Origin: Didymodactylos carnosus
Taxonomy: Eukaryota > Rotifera > Eurotatoria > Philodinida > Philodinidae
Direction of reading: 5' to 3'
Assembly: GCA_905250885.1 (NCBI GenBank)
Contig: CAJNOQ010000044.1
Span: 26,971-90,970 of the forward strand
Length of the DNA stretch: 64,000 nt
Of the stretch, positions 12,201-22,066 are shown one piece after another. Within the stretch, counting starts at the first letter, position 1. Each line of letters begins with the position of its first letter. The notes below the pieces were generated by a model. The model was given only the letters and a program-made list of their open reading frames with translations, was not told where the DNA came from and made no database searches. A program made the position numbers and the translations under genes.

Positions 12201-15200
12201 CCTTTTAGCATTTTTCAATCAGAAGTTATCAATAACTGTCAAGAAAAACTAAAGGAAGTTTTTTTTACTGTTTATCAGATATACTCCCTAATACCTTTTT
12301 GTCATAATCGACAATAAACACTCGTGTACTGTTTGATTTTCTAATGTACACTTTATCTTGTTGTAGTTTTATTCATTTATACGTAGTTGACATGCTAATG
12401 AAGCTATGAATAGAAACACCGAATAAGTGAATAAAATGACCACGATAGTGTATGTAATGCAAGAAAAAGTTTTTATCAGTCAATACATTCTTTTTAGAAG
12501 AAAATGATATTTTTTCAATGAAGAAAGACACTTCGTCATTCACCCAAATATACATACTGACAGAGAAAAAATTATTCTACGCAAGTCACACTATAAAAAT
12601 AAATGTGTCCTAAAAAAAGGACGCAAAAAACATACATGAAATGGACACATTTTTCAGGTACATTCAGAACTGTCTTATCCTAACGAGTATAATGTGTCCT
12701 TGAATGTATCTGAAAAATATGTTTATTTCATGTGAATTTTTCCGCATTATGTTAATCAATAATAATTTATAAGTCGCTTATATAGGCAAACTATCAGCAA
12801 AATAAAATAGATGAAGAAAATTCATGTGTACCATAGAATTGTGCTACAGCATCCCATGAAAATGAAGGTACATGGAGTAGATGGACACTTCTAAATGTAG
12901 TCTGCTGCACAATACTTACAATTCTCAAAACGCATTTTCATTAGGACACGTTCAAATGCAAATTTTTTTACACTATACAATCGGCACTCAAGACAAAAGA
13001 ATGTTTTTTAACAAATCTATTTAGATGAAGAAGAATTAGACATACGACAAACAAATGTAATCTACGATGCAAAAGTAATTGGACAAATGTCGAGCATTAT
13101 TCTGTATGTTCCTGATGTGCTGGAAAGTTAATTATTTTTCCATTGGAAAGAGCAAAGTCACTTTTCAACCAAAAATCGCCAAGTTTTTGAATAGTTTCAG
13201 AAAAGCAGTTAATTAGACTTTATTAATGATTTTCAGATACTGAAAAAAGCTTTGTTCTTTTGCTAAAACACAATTTTCGAAACAGCATTCAATCTTTTAC
13301 TAATTCACATTAGTGTTAGCCTTTACTGACATCGTTTGTGCTATGAATAAAACAGATTTTCTCGATGTTTTATCTTTCTGGTGTAAAGCAATATTTTTTA
13401 CCAAAACAAAGTTTTATATACGCTTTTATTACTATCAACGAATTACTGGAAGATTTTCGAAAGTAGAACGATCGATAGAGTTTTGCGCGTGCTACATCCT
13501 CATCTATTGGACTTTCAAAAAAGGTTTCTCTTTCCGGCTATAGTGAAGAATTAAAGAAAAAGGTACTTTATAAAAGTTTTTTGGCAATGCTTGAGATTCA
13601 AATTTTTTCTCACTTAAAGTCAGTCACAAAAAGTTTGATTTTCTATGTTTTTTGAAGATCAGACTTTGCTCTTTCCAACGGAAAAATAATTAACTTCCCA
13701 GCACATCAGGAAAATATAGAAATAATGCTCGACATTTGTCCAATTACTTTTGCATCGTAGATTAGTCAGTGATACAACAGTCAATCGAAATAATACTCGA
13801 TCAAATGCATCAAAAGGTGCTGATGTTTTACGATGTTTTGACACAGTTCCAAAGCGTTTCTCGCTTATAAATTGCAAGCCCATGTCGCACTTTTTTTTGT
13901 AATACCGCCGGTTAACGATCAGTCTATAGATTACCGCTGGTTAATCGTACCGTTCGGTATAACTACCGGCTTAGCGGCGGTTTTTTCTTCTACCGGCGGT
14001 TACCGCACGGTAGTTTTCAGATCGTGGTACAAGAAAAAACCGTCGGTAAACTGTTTAGAAACAATCACCTTCTTGTTTTGCGGTTGGCGGTCTATAAGAA
14101 ACGCAGAAAAGTCAAATACTTTGATTTTTTTTCAGATTAAACTTTCTCTTTCAGATTACAGAGACTCGTCGAAGTTTGCACTTCGACTTGAGTCAAATTT
14201 GTCCCGTTCGGGTACCTCATTGGGCTGCATGCGCACTGCAAAAAAAAAAACAAAGAAAAGAAAGCTGAGAACTAGATTCGAACTATTTGAACTCCTATTG
14301 AAACTCCTGTACTATTTGCTCACACTGATAAAATACCGGTTGATTATCGCTGGTACAACCGACCGATATACCGCGTGGTTCGGTAGACCGTGCGGTAATT
14401 CCAGTTCCGCTAATGGTATACCGGGGAATGTAACAGACTGGTACAGAAGTCGTAACCGGTTTTGATGACATGGGAGAAATAAACACTTTTGTTTGTCTAT
14501 ATAAAAGAGTTGGAAAAGAGAATTATCGTTATATCTTCATTATACTTAGTCCATTATAATCACAATAAGAGAAGATATCGTCAAAGAAGTTCTGTTAGAA
14601 AAAATATAAATAACAAACAAAATTGATTAAACTTACCTTACCTCTATATGGTGATGGTGATGTATCATATCGGTGTCGCTGTGCCGTCTGTCTGGCCCGT
14701 CTAAACAAATAAAAAATGAATTATATTCAAACAGATAAATAGGTAGAAAACTGTTTAACAAATATCTTAAAATATTAATTATCTATCGAAAGATATTTTA
14801 TATGTAACAGCGTTAACGTGTGACGAATAGCATAAAGTTTATTTTTTTATTATATTTATAGTTTATAACAAGTAAACAAGGCATACTTTACAATTTATGA
14901 ATGATCAATTAGAAGTGAATTGAAACTCTAATGTATTTTAGCCACAAAGTGTTTAAAAAATACATATACAGAAAATAAATTATCTACTTAAAAAATGGTG
15001 TAGTATGAGCCAATAATTGGAGTGATAAGGTGTTTGCATATCACCGACAGAAAAATAAAATTCATTTAGAGTTGCGGAAAAGTGCTTTTTCATATTTCAG
15101 CACACTTGATAACTCGGAAGATTTTCTCTTTCTGGCAAATTTTGGCCAAAAGTTTAAGAAAATGTTTCAAATAAAATGGTAAAAAAGTTTTCATAGAAAA

Positions 15201-15660
15201 ATAATACAAAAAATTTAAAAATTTTCCTAAACTTTTGGCCAAAATTTGCCAGAAACAGAAAATCTTTTGGATTATTAAGTGTGCTGAAATATGAAAAAGC
15301 ACTTTTCCACAACTCTAAATGAACTTTATTTTTCTGTCGGTGATATGATTATCGTTTAGCTCATGCAAAGCAGTGAACCTCTGAAAGTATAGATAATACA
15401 ATATCTTTGAACAACGTATTTCAATTCTAAATATAATTCGTTTTTTGATCTCTAAATCATTGATCAAAAAAAGAAAACATTGATAATTTTCTACATTATT
15501 TATACGTCAAATTTCACTACTAACTCAACTAGTGACAATAATTTTCGGCAACTATTTAAAAATTCTATTAAATGTTCTCTGATGAAGGTCAGATTGACTG
15601 AGAAAGCAAAATAATTATTTAGAATTATTATTTTTTTACTTACTCAGGATTATGTTTCAT
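298..15660 (-). CDS. SLC4A4-like: SLC4-family sodium/bicarbonate cotransporter (NBC type), 24 exons
   Basis: Plasma-membrane Na+/HCO3- cotransporter for pH control. My exon model, 5' to 3': 15660-15644, 14700-14637, 10247-10129, 10068-9902, 9843-9643, 9587-9466, 9016-8768, 8705-8611, 8555-8504, 8441-8350, 8284-8110, 8050-7917, 4174-3667, 3612-3499, 3369-3202, 3145-2967, 2909-2837, 2784-2716, 2660-2484, 2424-2236, 2176-2096, 1734-1642, 1209-1105, 393-298. Phases agree throughout, giving 1,112 aa (human NBCs about 1,080-1,210). Residues 1-390 form the cytoplasmic domain, including an HHHEKR stretch near 165 and [11 protein letters not shown] near 345. The membrane domain (about 390-985) carries [21 protein letters not shown], the signature [14 protein letters not shown], and [11 protein letters not shown] loop near 555-640 has several N-glycosylation sites and cysteines. 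The tail ends in a His/Glu-rich exon. The YPVN and TDN motifs favour NBCe1-like over anion exchangers; the exact paralog is not settled. The first 17-nt exon is the least certain. Confidence 0.5.
4721..5122. mobile_element. Hairpin MITE with TACACTCTAAAA-type ends
   Basis: The left end starts TACTCCCTAAAAG; the right end, read in reverse, starts TACACTCTAAAAAAAA. Inner arms around 4762-4820 and 4984-5034 are reverse complements with few mismatches (both read ATCATAACTGTTTAAA). It has no coding capacity. Its ends resemble those of the palindromic element at 23066-23310, so the two may belong to one family. Confidence 0.5.
5679..6458. mobile_element. Tc1/mariner-like foldback element (about 780 bp)
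   Basis: The element starts CAGTGGTCAACAAAACTGAT and ends with a reverse-complementary version closing in CACTG; TA dinucleotides flank both ends (5677-5678, 6459-6460), as expected for Tc1/mariner insertion. Long arms of about 200 bp (roughly 5882-6122 and 6200-6458) are nearly perfect inverted copies. A second copy of the terminal motif sits at about 5882, so the left end may be duplicated or nested. No transposase is encoded; the open frames on both strands come from the palindrome. Confidence 0.5.
7200..7500 (+). repeat. Dispersed repeat, solo copy (relative of 49181-49777)
   Basis: This stretch closely matches the right arm of the inverted repeat at 49507-49777. Shared landmarks are the AACTTTGCAAAGAA block near 7250, TCATTTTAATCAGAAATGTG near 7290, and the segment around 7425-7470 ending in ATAACCCACTAG. 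The copies differ by scattered substitutions and small indels, so this is an old insertion. The element class is unknown to me. Confidence 0.5.
13024..13128 (+). pseudogene. Exon-like coding fragment, unrecognised
   Basis: Directly after an acceptor-like TTTAG, an open frame of about 35 codons reads [19 protein letters not shown] and continues through a hydrophobic stretch to PDVLES and a stop. Its composition looks protein-like against the AT-rich intron around it, but I do not recognise the family. Its 3' two-thirds reappear inverted at 13661-13762. It could be a captured exon fragment, or chance. Confidence 0.5.
13061..13762. repeat. Inverted duplication, arms about 100 bp
   Basis: The segment 13061-13169 recurs as its reverse complement at 13661-13762 with only a few mismatches; both copies contain ATGCAAAAGTAATTGGACAA. 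About 490 bp lies between. No target-site duplication was evident, so a rearrangement is as likely as a transposon. Confidence 0.5.
13896..14462. mobile_element. ACCGG-motif-rich island, probable non-autonomous element
   Basis: Two clusters (13900-14015 and 14330-14440) are crowded with variants of TACCGGYGGTTA on both strands, unlike the AT-rich intron outside. TTACCGCACGGT at 14000-14011 recurs inverted as ACCGTGCGGTAA at 14387-14398. Dense subterminal motif copies are what transposase-binding ends look like. An open frame of 197 codons runs across the island on the plus strand but resembles no protein I know, so I read it as a by-product. Confidence 0.5.
15038..15347. mobile_element. Hairpin element, arms about 125 bp
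   Basis: The outer motif CATATCACCGACAG at 15038 matches CTGTCGGTGATATG ending at 15347. Arms 15038-15163 and 15222-15347 are reverse complements with roughly one mismatch per 12-15 bases; the loop is about 58 bp and AT-rich. It has no coding capacity. It is probably a MITE, but no clear target duplication was seen. It lies between the first two exons of the SLC4 model. Confidence 0.5.
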
Positions 15661-15679
15661 TGTTGAAACCAAAAAAAGT

Positions 15680-15681
15680 CT
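15680..15681 (-). promoter_or_regulatory. 3' splice acceptor just upstream of the SLC4 start codon
   Basis: A T-run ending in CAG stands 19 nt before the proposed ATG at 15660. No matching 5' exon was recognised upstream. It may be a cis acceptor of a 5' UTR intron or a trans-splice acceptor for a spliced leader. The ATG exon joins the next exon in phase (donor GTAAGT at 15643), which is the main support for this start. Confidence 0.5.
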
Positions 15682-17822
15682 GAAAAAACGTTAAGATTAT
15701 GTACTGCAGGTACAATAACCCTGTAAACATATAATTTTTAGAACAATTGTATAGAACAAACAGAAGTATATAAAATTACGTTTTAATGTCGTTCACCTGC
15801 TAATCGAAATAAAACTCTGTCTATTTTCTCATAACTCACCACCATAAGACAAGATCGAGATTAATGAGATACCACTACGTTTTACAAAATAGCTTGTTGT
15901 TTTTCTCTTTTTTTTTCTTTTTGAAAAAGTTCTACTTTTGACATTTAAGATAAATTATTACATATTAACCAAGACAAGGTTACACTGAAGGTCACTAAGC
16001 TACATGTCTTTTCATATTGAAAGTTGGTCTCGCCATTAAACGTTAATTTAAAATTTCTTTTTGTTTACTTAATCGCAACGACATTTGAGTTATCAACACT
16101 TCATTGGAAAAAAGATTTTATTTTCATTATGAAATATACACTACACAAAATGATTGATTTACCACAATTTATTAACAACTGACTATAAGTACAAGATGGC
16201 AGTTAAGAATATAAACGGTATAATCTTTTTTTTGACTAAAACGATAAGTGAATACAATTATTGAGTAGCCAATCTTCAAATAACGTTTATAGATATATCC
16301 CGTCAGTTTTAAACGTGGTGTACAAGCCTTACTATAAAAAAATTCAAAATCATAATACCTTGGTAATGATGTTTGTGAAAAATAATTTTTAAACACTAGA
16401 GTTGTCCATAGTATAGAAAACCACGAACCTTATCGTTACTAATGTTATCACAGTACAATAGTTCGAATGAATGAATAAATTGGAATCCTAAACTGACAAC
16501 TGTCGTCGTCAATAGCAAAATAAAATTGTTTTCTTTGATACTATTTATTGTCGTATTACAGCGGCCAGTTAATACAAGAAAAAAATGTTCTTTTGTACTT
16601 GATAGTTATTAATTAATCGAATGTGATGTATCATGATCATCAACATTACTAAAATGTCAATCTGTTTGTCTTCAAATATTAGCACAAGAAAGAAAATTTG
16701 CGTTCAATTTAGTACAAGAGAAAAAAAGTAATATTTTATTATGTTCTGAGCTTATGATTTTACAGTGTTCCGCAAAAGTAGGGCTCCTGTGTAACTCAAG
16801 AACCATGATGGCTAGGGACTTCTAATTTTGTGTGATTATAGCTGAGCTACCGAATACTAATCACCCACAAGGTTTAGGCCTCTTTTACTGGATGGTTCAT
16901 GAGATATAAGCGTTTCACTTCTTTTCCGTAAAATGCTAATATCTCCTGAACCAAGAAAGATGAAAACGTTTTCTTTTTACTAAAATGTAATTCTTATTCT
17001 CCTCTCTATCTACGATATGAATTTAAAGAGGAAGCGGCTAATGGATACTGAAATACAGTTATTTTACTATCGAGATTCCTGAAACTAAGGTCCCTTCCAA
17101 AAAAATTCATAATTCATTATAGAAACATCAATTTGACTTCAGACTCGCAGTAAATACTCTTCGGCGACTATAGACTATTCAGTCAAAGTATGAAGGTTAA
17201 CTATTGTGTAATGCTGAAAATTCATTGAGAATGAGCACCCACTATTGAAACATACGTAGGGCAGAAAGAGTGAGGAAATAAGGGTCGCTCCTTCTACTAT
17301 AGAATCTGTATTCAATGTACATCATAATCGTGAAAAAATAATCATAGAAACCTATGGTTCCGAAAAACATATGTGAAACTTTTGTTAGAAAGATTACACA
17401 CTCACCATTAGCCTAGAGAGAAAATTTTCAATAAAATGTTTTTGTTCGGAAACCGAATGTTAAGTATGCTATTCGACTCAGTTTTGTCTACTGATTATCC
17501 GCCTGACTAAAATCCCTTAGAAAACCCCCATAGGATTTTTTTCTTCTCTTTTCATCAACATAAAAAGGTTATTTGTATTTAACTGTTGTTACTGTCTTGT
17601 AAGAAAACCGATGCTCATTTAGGAATAAATTTAAATGAATTGAATATTAGATTGTATAGCATAAAACACCATAAATCTGATCTTTGTTAAACAGTATGGA
17701 AAACAAATAAATGTACGGGATGGAAGACAGCATGGAAAACAAATAATACGGGCTCTGTTCTTCTGTTATTGTTTAACAACAATCAGTTCGACTGTAATAG
17801 ACAAATAGAAAAAAAATAATAT

Positions 17823-17866
17823 ATGCGCATGAACATAGCGATTTTTATCGCTATGTTCATGCGCAT
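17823..17866. repeat. Perfect palindrome, 20-bp arms with a TTTT loop
   Basis: ATGCGCATGAACATAGCGAT, then TTTT, then the exact reverse complement of the first 20 bases. There are no mismatches. The arms are richer in GC than the DNA around them. It could form a hairpin in RNA or a cruciform in DNA. Confidence 0.5.
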
Positions 17867-20540
17867 TTCCACAAATATTTACTATTTATAAACTCACAGT
17901 TTTTACACAAGGAACGATCTACTTATGAGAGTATGAAAAATACAAAATATTCACATAATTACCAAATTTAAAAAACTGATGAGACGAAGAAAAGATCTTT
18001 CCTCGAACAACATTGTATTTCGGCACATATTAAATATTATTTTATATAAATGAATGATTTTGAGCTTAAAATCTCTCTATTTCGACCAGAAATTATGAAG
18101 ACCTGTTTATATTCGTCGCTCCATTCGAACTTTGAGAGCACACGAAGCGTTCCGGGTATTTACGTATAGTGAAATAGAGTCATATATGTTCTAAGAGTCG
18201 ATACGATACATCAACTTCCAAACACCCGATCAAACAGGCGTGCAAAGTATAGGTTGCGGTTCACACCGTTCATAATTCCTGCTCCTCAAACTTCGTTAAG
18301 CTCTAATTTTGCTTTACCAAACGCTCTACAAGAATTTTCTACACGAAAAAGGAAGCAAAAATCTACTATTGATTGTATGTTCGGCTTTTTCCAAAGATGA
18401 TTGTCAAGCGACACAAATTACAAAAAATGTATTCAAATGTTAAATCAATTTTAGTGAAAAAGTGATCAAAAAGGAACCATCTGAGAAATGCCTGCAATTT
18501 TTCAAGCAGAAAGAGTCAATAACTAAAATTTTTACCATTAGCAGCTGATATTGAGGACTATATTCTAAATGTTCTAAAGTTCTAACTGACAAGGACTCGC
18601 ACAAACTACACTTATTCGTAACATTCTTAAAAAAAAGAGGAGAACAAGACGTTTTTTATTCTAAAATAATTTCAAAAACAATCGAAGTTACTTACAAGGT
18701 GCCAGGCTTAAACTATTTCGTTTGGTTCGAAGTTTGTTTATAAGAACCTGAGACATAATTACTAGTGAAAATTAAAGTTTACTTTTTACTCTTAAAAGAT
18801 ATTTCTGTAAGTACCATCAGAAAACAGATTAGTAAGACCATACAAAAACGTGTCAAAAGCAGCCATATTTTCTTTTGAAACTATGCGAATAAAAACAGAT
18901 GCTTTTTGGAGGACATTTCAGTGCTCATGAATAAGAAAAAAATTGTATAGTTATGCCCCATATCGCATTCCAAAACGACTTTTATTAGCAAGTAAAAGAA
19001 CAAACTACATATTTACCATATCTTTTGAATATAGGTAACATCATGCTCAGACGGCACAGACCCTACTTCTTTCATCTTGTTATTCTAATGTCAAGACAAA
19101 CCAACCGTTAAAGATGTTTTTTTTGGTACTATAGAATTTGCTGAGAAAAAATTACGGCCAGGTAGATGTTACTTATATTTCTCTCACGCTTTTTGCGTTT
19201 TGTTCATTTTATGCAGCAATAATTCGACATACAGTGAAGACTTAAATGTGAAAAGAGAGAGAAAATCTGTTGCATCTTTACTGCAGTGAAGAAAATATCA
19301 AGTTTCCCTGGAATCCTTGATCATCCAAAACCTCACTGTGGTGAATAGTTGACAAGATGTATTTGTATAAACGTGGCTCGTCAAACGAACTCGTTTCATC
19401 TTTTTGTAGACATTCCTAAAAATCTGTGGAAAGATTAGTAAACTAACCTGGTCTTCGCTAGTTGTATAAAACTACACTTTATCTGTATCTAAATAAATAA
19501 ATAAATCCCAATGATGAAACTATTCTTTTATTGACGGAAACGAAATGTTGACATCGGAAACAGTATAAAATGGTGTGATAAATAAGTTATCAAGCAATAC
19601 AAATCAGTTTAATATTATTAGCCTAGATACAACTTTCTGACTATAACTCAAAGTTATTAATTTCATTACTAAGAATAAATTTCAGATATTTGAATAACTG
19701 TCAGATACTTCCATCTGTTCATACCAGCATATCTTTGAGAGTGCAGTTTGGTATAAACTAACTGAATAGTCAAGAATAACTGACAGCTTAACCTGATCAG
19801 TGACAACCTATCTGCTCAGGTAAAATTAGCATAGCGCGAAAAGACAATGTATGTTATGTTACTTTTTTTAGATTATACTATGTGTAATAAGTTATTACTA
19901 TTGTACTACGCACCCTATTACTGTCTATTGCAAACGCAATGTATTTTCACTCTATTGCCTTCTTCTATTTCATCTTGAAGCGTCAAATTCAGCTTAAATG
20001 TTGTCCGTTTTATGTAACCTGTAATTAGAGTTTCTTTTTTCTCGCATATACATTTACCTTCTTCATGATATATGAATGTAGGTATACAAATACAAGAGAG
20101 AGAGAGATGCAGAGTCTTAGCCTCTTTTTAAATTGAAAAATGGAATAATTTCAAAACTTTTGAAGATTTTTGTCAATCGTTCTCTGTTATCGTCAGAGCA
20201 ACTAACGCAGCATTTGTTCTGCTTGAAATATCACAGATAATTTTATACTTTTACAATTAATTTATCTGAATTAGTACATGATATTTTAGATGTTTTGTAC
20301 ACATTTTTTCAATATGTACATAGTTTCTGCCGAGTGAATAGCAATTGAATAATACACATAATAATATATTTCAATGTTGAGAAATAGAATTCGACGAAAC
20401 GCGATAGTTCATGTCCTTACACACATGACAGTTTCTATTAGTTTCTCAAAAAACTTGCTGTTGGCACTGTCATCGTAAAATATATTTTTGCTAAGAAAAT
20501 CAACATAAAATATGAAGAATAATTGGGCTTATATGGAGCT

Positions 20541-20800
20541 GCTCTGTAAAAAAAGGTTTGTGTACGAAACCTAAAAGAGTATAGAGAAGTCCAACCACTT
20601 CTAAACCCTTTTAGGTTTCGTAGAAGAAAAGGTACGGTACGAAACCGTTTAAGTGCATAAATTCTATTAGTTTTTATTCTAAAATTTTTTTTCTCTGAGT
20701 AAGTGGATCATTTCAACAGTTAAAAGGGTTTAAAAATGGTTGCACTTCGCTATATCCTTTCAGGTTTTGTACACAAACCTTTTATCTTTTGGAGAGTGGA
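20541..20800. mobile_element. Hairpin MITE
   Basis: The left arm (about 20545-20620) and right arm (about 20725-20793) are reverse complements with few mismatches; both contain AAAGGTTTGTGTAC and the AAACCCTTTTA block. The outer ends read GCTCTGTAAAAAAAGG and, reversed, CACTCTCCAAAAGATAAAAG, which recalls the CACTCTAAAA ends of the elements at 4721 and 23066. Non-coding. Confidence 0.5.
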
Positions 20801-21734
20801 GGAGATATTAAACAACATTGTAAAGTGTTCGTATTCTCTCAGAGGCAAATTTCAGATCTTAAATTTTCTGTGTGTAATAAAATGCGAAAGTACATAACTA
20901 TTTTTGTGCTTCAGTATCTATTAATCACAGTAAAGCATGTATAGAAGAATGGTAATCTTCATTGTTTCTCTTTTTTGTTCGATTCTAGTATGTGAGTGCA
21001 TGCTAACACGCGGTACAGCAGTTTCGGACAACCGAATGAAGGCAAAATAGTCCACATTCAAAGGATTTTCTTTAAAGTACGCATCACAGATGTGATGATT
21101 ACACATTTACAAGACAAGTGAGATTTGTACCTTACTAGAACGTTACATTTGATAAATATTGTTTGACACACAAGCATAGAATCAGAATTCGTGCACAAAT
21201 GCAACAGGTTGAATTTATATATACACTTTTTTTAAGAAAAAGTTGTGCAAATAGTGTGTTCATCTATCATAAACATGGGCTTTTTTTAGTGATACTATTC
21301 TGAAAGACAGAAGTATTGGAGTGATTTATTGAAAGGTATCATAGCAATTTGGATTGGTATTAATAATTTATTTTGGGTTAAATCAACTAGTCAGTAAAAA
21401 ACTCCATATAAAAACAAGAAAATTGATTAACAAAAAATATATGTACACTTAGTTTTTTTAAAAAAAGGCATTTACTGTTCAAGACACACAAATAACTGGA
21501 AGTATTGCACGATCAAACATTTCACATACTCAGCAACAAAAACTCTCTATAAAAAACAATAGCAAGAAAATCATCCTACTCTGTAATTATTCTCTTGAGG
21601 ATAACTTTCGTCGAATAATCTGCACAAAAAATGATGTTGTCAGTAATTGATACTTGCTAGGCAGGCACTACTTCTTTTTTGAAGATTATTGGAAAAAAAT
21701 GTCTAGTTCTAAGACTATTTGTTTTCAATGTTTT

Positions 21735-21800
21735 TTGCATACATAGAATTGTTCGATAAGTTTTTCTCTACAAAATAAGGCATAATGAAGTTTGTATTTG
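21735..21800. repeat. Fragment of the TCTACAAAATGAG family, copy C
   Basis: TTTCTCTACAAAATAAGG near 21763 matches the conserved module of the elements at 30221 and 37868. No paired arm was recognised, so it is probably a remnant. Confidence 0.5.
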
Positions 21801-22060
21801 CATTTGAGAAGGCCAGAACACGATTCACCAATTTCGACCAATTCCAATTTCAATTCCAGTTTTTAAAAAATAGTCTATAATGTTTAGTCTAATGCTAACG
21901 CAAATTTCCAAATAGCGTTTGTCGAGAAAAGTCGACGCTACAATTGTACATTGCGGATAAAAATTGGTAACAAATGATTTGTGAGATACAATTGTTTTCG
22001 CAGATACACCAAAAAAACAATTCTAGAATTGGTGCGTACCTAATACTTGCAATGGGCTTT

Positions 22061-22066
22061 TTTATT
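22061..22066 (-). terminator. Poly(A) signal overlapping the PPP4R4 stop
   Basis: AATAAA on the minus strand overlaps the TAA stop codon (22064-22062), and a second A-rich AATAAA-like run follows at once. If used, the 3' UTR would be very short. Confidence 0.5.

Larger units (their letters stand above)
10248..14636 (-). other. 4.4-kb SLC4 intron with insertions
   Basis: Intron between the exon ending YRGK and the exon starting PNRQVF. It holds AT-rich filler (10.3-12.6 kb, with CT- and GA-rich tracts near 10630-10680 and 11378-11392), a region with short inverted repeats carrying TGTGTCCTAA near 12590-12985, an inverted duplication (13061-13762) and a GC-richer island packed with ACCGG motifs (13896-14462). 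No exon of the transporter was recognised inside. Confidence 0.5.
15682..22061. other. Intergenic stretch between SLC4 and PPP4R4
   Basis: About 6.4 kb without a recognisable gene and almost without open frames over 60 codons between 16.4 and 20.9 kb. It holds a perfect hairpin (17823-17866), a possible transposon end near 16764 (CAGTGTTCCGCAAAAGTAGG, no partner found), a GA run near 20095, a hairpin element (20541-20800) and a fragment of the TCTACAAAATGAG family near 21760. SLC4 starts at the left and PPP4R4 ends at the right, so it holds the SLC4 promoter, for which I see no clear core motif. Confidence 0.5.

Noticed and set aside
12590-12985. Possible MITE with TGTGTCCTAA motifs
   Set aside because: Related words occur in opposite orientations, but the ends do not pair well enough to define an element.
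13872-14465. 197-codon plus-strand open frame as a gene
   Set aside because: It spans the ACCGG-motif island, matches no family and contains a lysine run from poly-A. I treat it as a by-product of the repeat.
16764-16800. Tc1/mariner-like terminal sequence (CAGTGTTCCGCAAAAGTAGG after TA)
   Set aside because: It looks like a transposon end, but I could find no inverted partner in the following kilobases.
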